The notes beneath the pieces are model-generated. The model saw only the letters and a list, made by a program, of their open reading frames with translations. It had not been told where the DNA came from and made no database searches. From Symbiobacteriaceae bacterium (GTDB lineage Bacteria > Bacillota_E > Symbiobacteriia > Symbiobacteriales > Symbiobacteriaceae): a DNA stretch of 9,182 nucleotides. The position numbers and the translations under genes were made by a program. Location of the stretch: positions 1 to 9,182 of the forward strand of contig DAHVXO010000016.1 of the NCBI GenBank assembly GCA_027356675.1. Reading direction: 5' to 3'. This document shows, piece after piece, positions 7,687-9,182 of the stretch; the stretch's first letter is position 1; the number at the start of each line of letters is the position of its first letter.

Positions 7687-8469
7687 CTATGCCATCATTC
7701 CATGACGAATCAGCAACTCCAGCAGGATAAAGCCGGCTACTTGCGAGGGCACGGTGCCCGGTCCAAACCCGGCGTCGTAGCCCAACTCCACGGCCAGTTC
7801 GTGCGTGATGCGGGGACCGCCGGCCACCAGAATCAGCTGGTCTCGGAGCCCTTCGGCCTCCAGCAGGTCCACAAGTTGCGTCAGATTATGCAGGTGGATG
7901 TTCTTCTGCGTGACCACCTGACTGACTAAAATGGCGTCGGCGTTGGTCTCCCGGGCCTTGGCCACCAGCACCTCGTTGGGCACCTGGCTGCCCAGGTTGT
8001 GCGCAACGAACTCGCTGTACCGTTCGAGGCCATAGTCCCCGTGGTAGCCTTTCATATTGAGGATGGCGTCAAGACCGACCGTGTGCGCATCTGTCCCCGT
8101 GCAGGCACCGAGCACCGTGATCTTGCGACCCAGCCTGGATCGCGTCATCTCGTTGATCTGCTCCATGTCCCAGGTGGGAATGTTCGCCTCGGGCACATCA
8201 ATCAGGCTGAGATCAATCGGCTCCTCGACCTTCGCATAGACAACGAAGAAGGTGTATCCACCGCCAAGGTCCTTCATGAAGGCGATTTGCGGATTCTCCA
8301 GGTTCATGCCCTTGCAGAGCTGCTTGGCCGCCTGGCGGGCGATTCCGCCGGCCTTGACCGGTAACGTGAAGGAGAGCTGCACCGCGCCATCGTTGGTCGT
8401 ATCACCGTAAGGCTTGATCAGTTGCGGTTCTACGGACGCAGCGGTCTCCGGCCAAAGTCTAGCGTGCAT
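7687..8469 (-). CDS. kamE: Lysine 5,6-aminomutase beta subunit (cobalamin-binding)
   Basis: A 260-residue subunit of the adenosylcobalamin- and PLP-dependent aminomutase, which moves the terminal amino group of D-lysine (to 2,5-diaminohexanoate) or L-beta-lysine (to 3,5-diaminohexanoate). Residues 1 to about 100 are the N-terminal subunit-contact domain. Residues about 115-255 are a Rossmann-like B12 domain. TGTDAHTVGLD contains the DxHxxG motif whose H129 ligates cobalt, and K140 in NMKGY matches the lysine that binds PLP in the clostridial enzyme. LVSQVVTQKN and GGPRI follow, typical of the family. The ATG at 8469 overlaps the kamD stop by 11 nt, and AAGGAGA lies 8 nt upstream, so translation is probably coupled. 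The split architecture excludes ornithine 4,5-aminomutase, whose large subunit is fused. It is complete with catalytic residues intact. Confidence 0.95.
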   Translation of the reverse strand: MHARLWPETAASVEPQLIKPYGDTTNDGAVQLSFTLPVKAGGIARQAAKQLCKGMNLENPQIAFMKDLGGGYTFFVVYAKVEEPIDLSLIDVPEANIPTWDMEQINEMTRSRLGRKITVLGACTGTDAHTVGLDAILNMKGYHGDYGLERYSEFVAHNLGSQVPNEVLVAKARETNADAILVSQVVTQKNIHLHNLTQLVDLLEAEGLRDQLILVAGGPRITHELAVELGYDAGFGPGTVPSQVAGFILLELLIRHGMMA

Positions 8470-9182
8470 CGATGGGCTCTCCTTTCAGGGCCAGTGCGAA
8501 AAATGGGTTCAGATACGCCGGGCCCTTGGCCGTTACGCCTTCCAGGCCCTTTCCGCCATCCGGGCGCCGTGTGACCCGCCCGAAGACCCCCTGACCGATT
8601 GACTCCATCAGCCCTGTGCGGGAGATGTGTTCGAGCAGGTCCACCGACCGGTGCAGCACCTCCGCAGCCCGGGTCTCCACCCGGCCGCCCTGCTTGAACT
8701 CAATCTCCTCACCGAGATGTTTGGCGTAACCGAAGACATACCGGGCGTTCTCGATGGCGAGGTAGCGATCGTGGAGGAAGGGTGTGTGGATCGCCTCGGT
8801 CAGGATGCCAATCAGATGGATGTGCTGGCCCGTTGCCACGCTGGTCAGGTTGAACAGCCCATCCATCAGATGCCCCATGAAGATGTTACCGGTCATGTGG
8901 CGTGTGGGCGGCATGTACTTCAGGGGCGCGGCCGGAAAACAGGCGCGGGAAAGCAAGGCATCAGCCATCTCATAGAGGAGGCCATCCTCCTGGCGCGGGT
9001 CCATCTCAAAGGCATGTCCCAGGCCGATTTGCTCATCCGGCATACCAGAGCGGTGGGCAAACTGCTCATTGATGAACTGCGAGGCAACGACGGTGTGGGC
9101 GGCCTCGTAGGCGTCGTCCGTGGTGAGGTAGTTGTCCTCGCCGGTGTTGATGATAATCCCGGCTCGCGCCTGAATCATGCGG
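8459..9182 (-). CDS. kamD: Lysine 5,6-aminomutase alpha subunit, C-terminal part
   Basis: About 241 C-terminal residues are visible; the frame stays open to the window edge, and full-length KamD is about 515 residues, so the start is outside. The alpha subunit forms the TIM barrel that binds PLP, substrate and B12 at the interface with KamE. Recognisable family stretches are RAGIIINTGEDNYLTT, PLKYMPPTRHMTGN, GQHIHLIGILTEAIHTPF and the final barrel segment with SIGQGVFGRV. Nothing in the visible part is broken. It overlaps kamE by 11 nt and shares its transcript. It ends in EPIDAR followed by TAG. Neighbouring lysine-fermentation genes (kamA, kdd, kce, kal), if present, must lie to the right. 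Confidence 0.95.
   Translation of the reverse strand, partial: RMIQARAGIIINTGEDNYLTTDDAYEAAHTVVASQFINEQFAHRSGMPDEQIGLGHAFEMDPRQEDGLLYEMADALLSRACFPAAPLKYMPPTRHMTGNIFMGHLMDGLFNLTSVATGQHIHLIGILTEAIHTPFLHDRYLAIENARYVFGYAKHLGEEIEFKQGGRVETRAAEVLHRSVDLLEHISRTGLMESIGQGVFGRVTRRPDGGKGLEGVTAKGPAYLNPFFALALKGEPIDAR

Overview
The window reads as a chromosomal segment of a moderately GC-rich member of the Firmicutes (Bacillota). The best evidence is rpoE (RNA polymerase delta subunit, a Firmicutes-specific protein) directly upstream of pyrG (CTP synthase), an order known from Bacillus and relatives. Supporting signs are strong AGGAGG-type ribosome binding sites, TTG and GTG starts, a YwfO-like HD phosphohydrolase and sigma-A-type promoters. 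I cannot name the genus.

Every gene I support is on the minus strand, so transcription runs from high to low coordinates. From the right edge: the C-terminal part of kamD and complete kamE (B12/PLP-dependent lysine 5,6-aminomutase, overlapping genes), a terminator, a 235-bp gap, rpoE, a terminator-like hairpin, a consensus promoter, pyrG, and a terminator. Then come a membrane-anchored degenerate Ser/Thr kinase-like protein with a Pro-rich extracytoplasmic linker, a hairpin, a YwfO/SAMHD1-type HD dNTP phosphohydrolase, a 100-aa three-helix membrane protein, a strong terminator, and an NYN-domain (LabA/PIN-like) putative RNase with a TTG start. The left 431 bases hold no convincing complete gene. 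They do contain a near-perfect sigma-A promoter pointing left, with tandem 9-bp repeats over its -10 and start site, followed about 40 nt later by a terminator-like hairpin. An open frame runs off the left edge.

Functionally, kamDE is the tail of a lysine-fermentation or beta-lysine operon whose other genes lie outside the window. rpoE and pyrG are housekeeping (transcription and CTP supply). pyrG (makes CTP), the HD protein (likely degrades dNTPs) and the NYN protein (likely cleaves RNA) share a loose nucleotide theme, but hairpins or terminators separate most of them, so they look like adjacent short units rather than one operon. The least ordinary items are the pseudokinase-like membrane protein and the orphan promoter/repeat/hairpin module at the left. 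I see no mobile element, CRISPR array, tRNA or rRNA.
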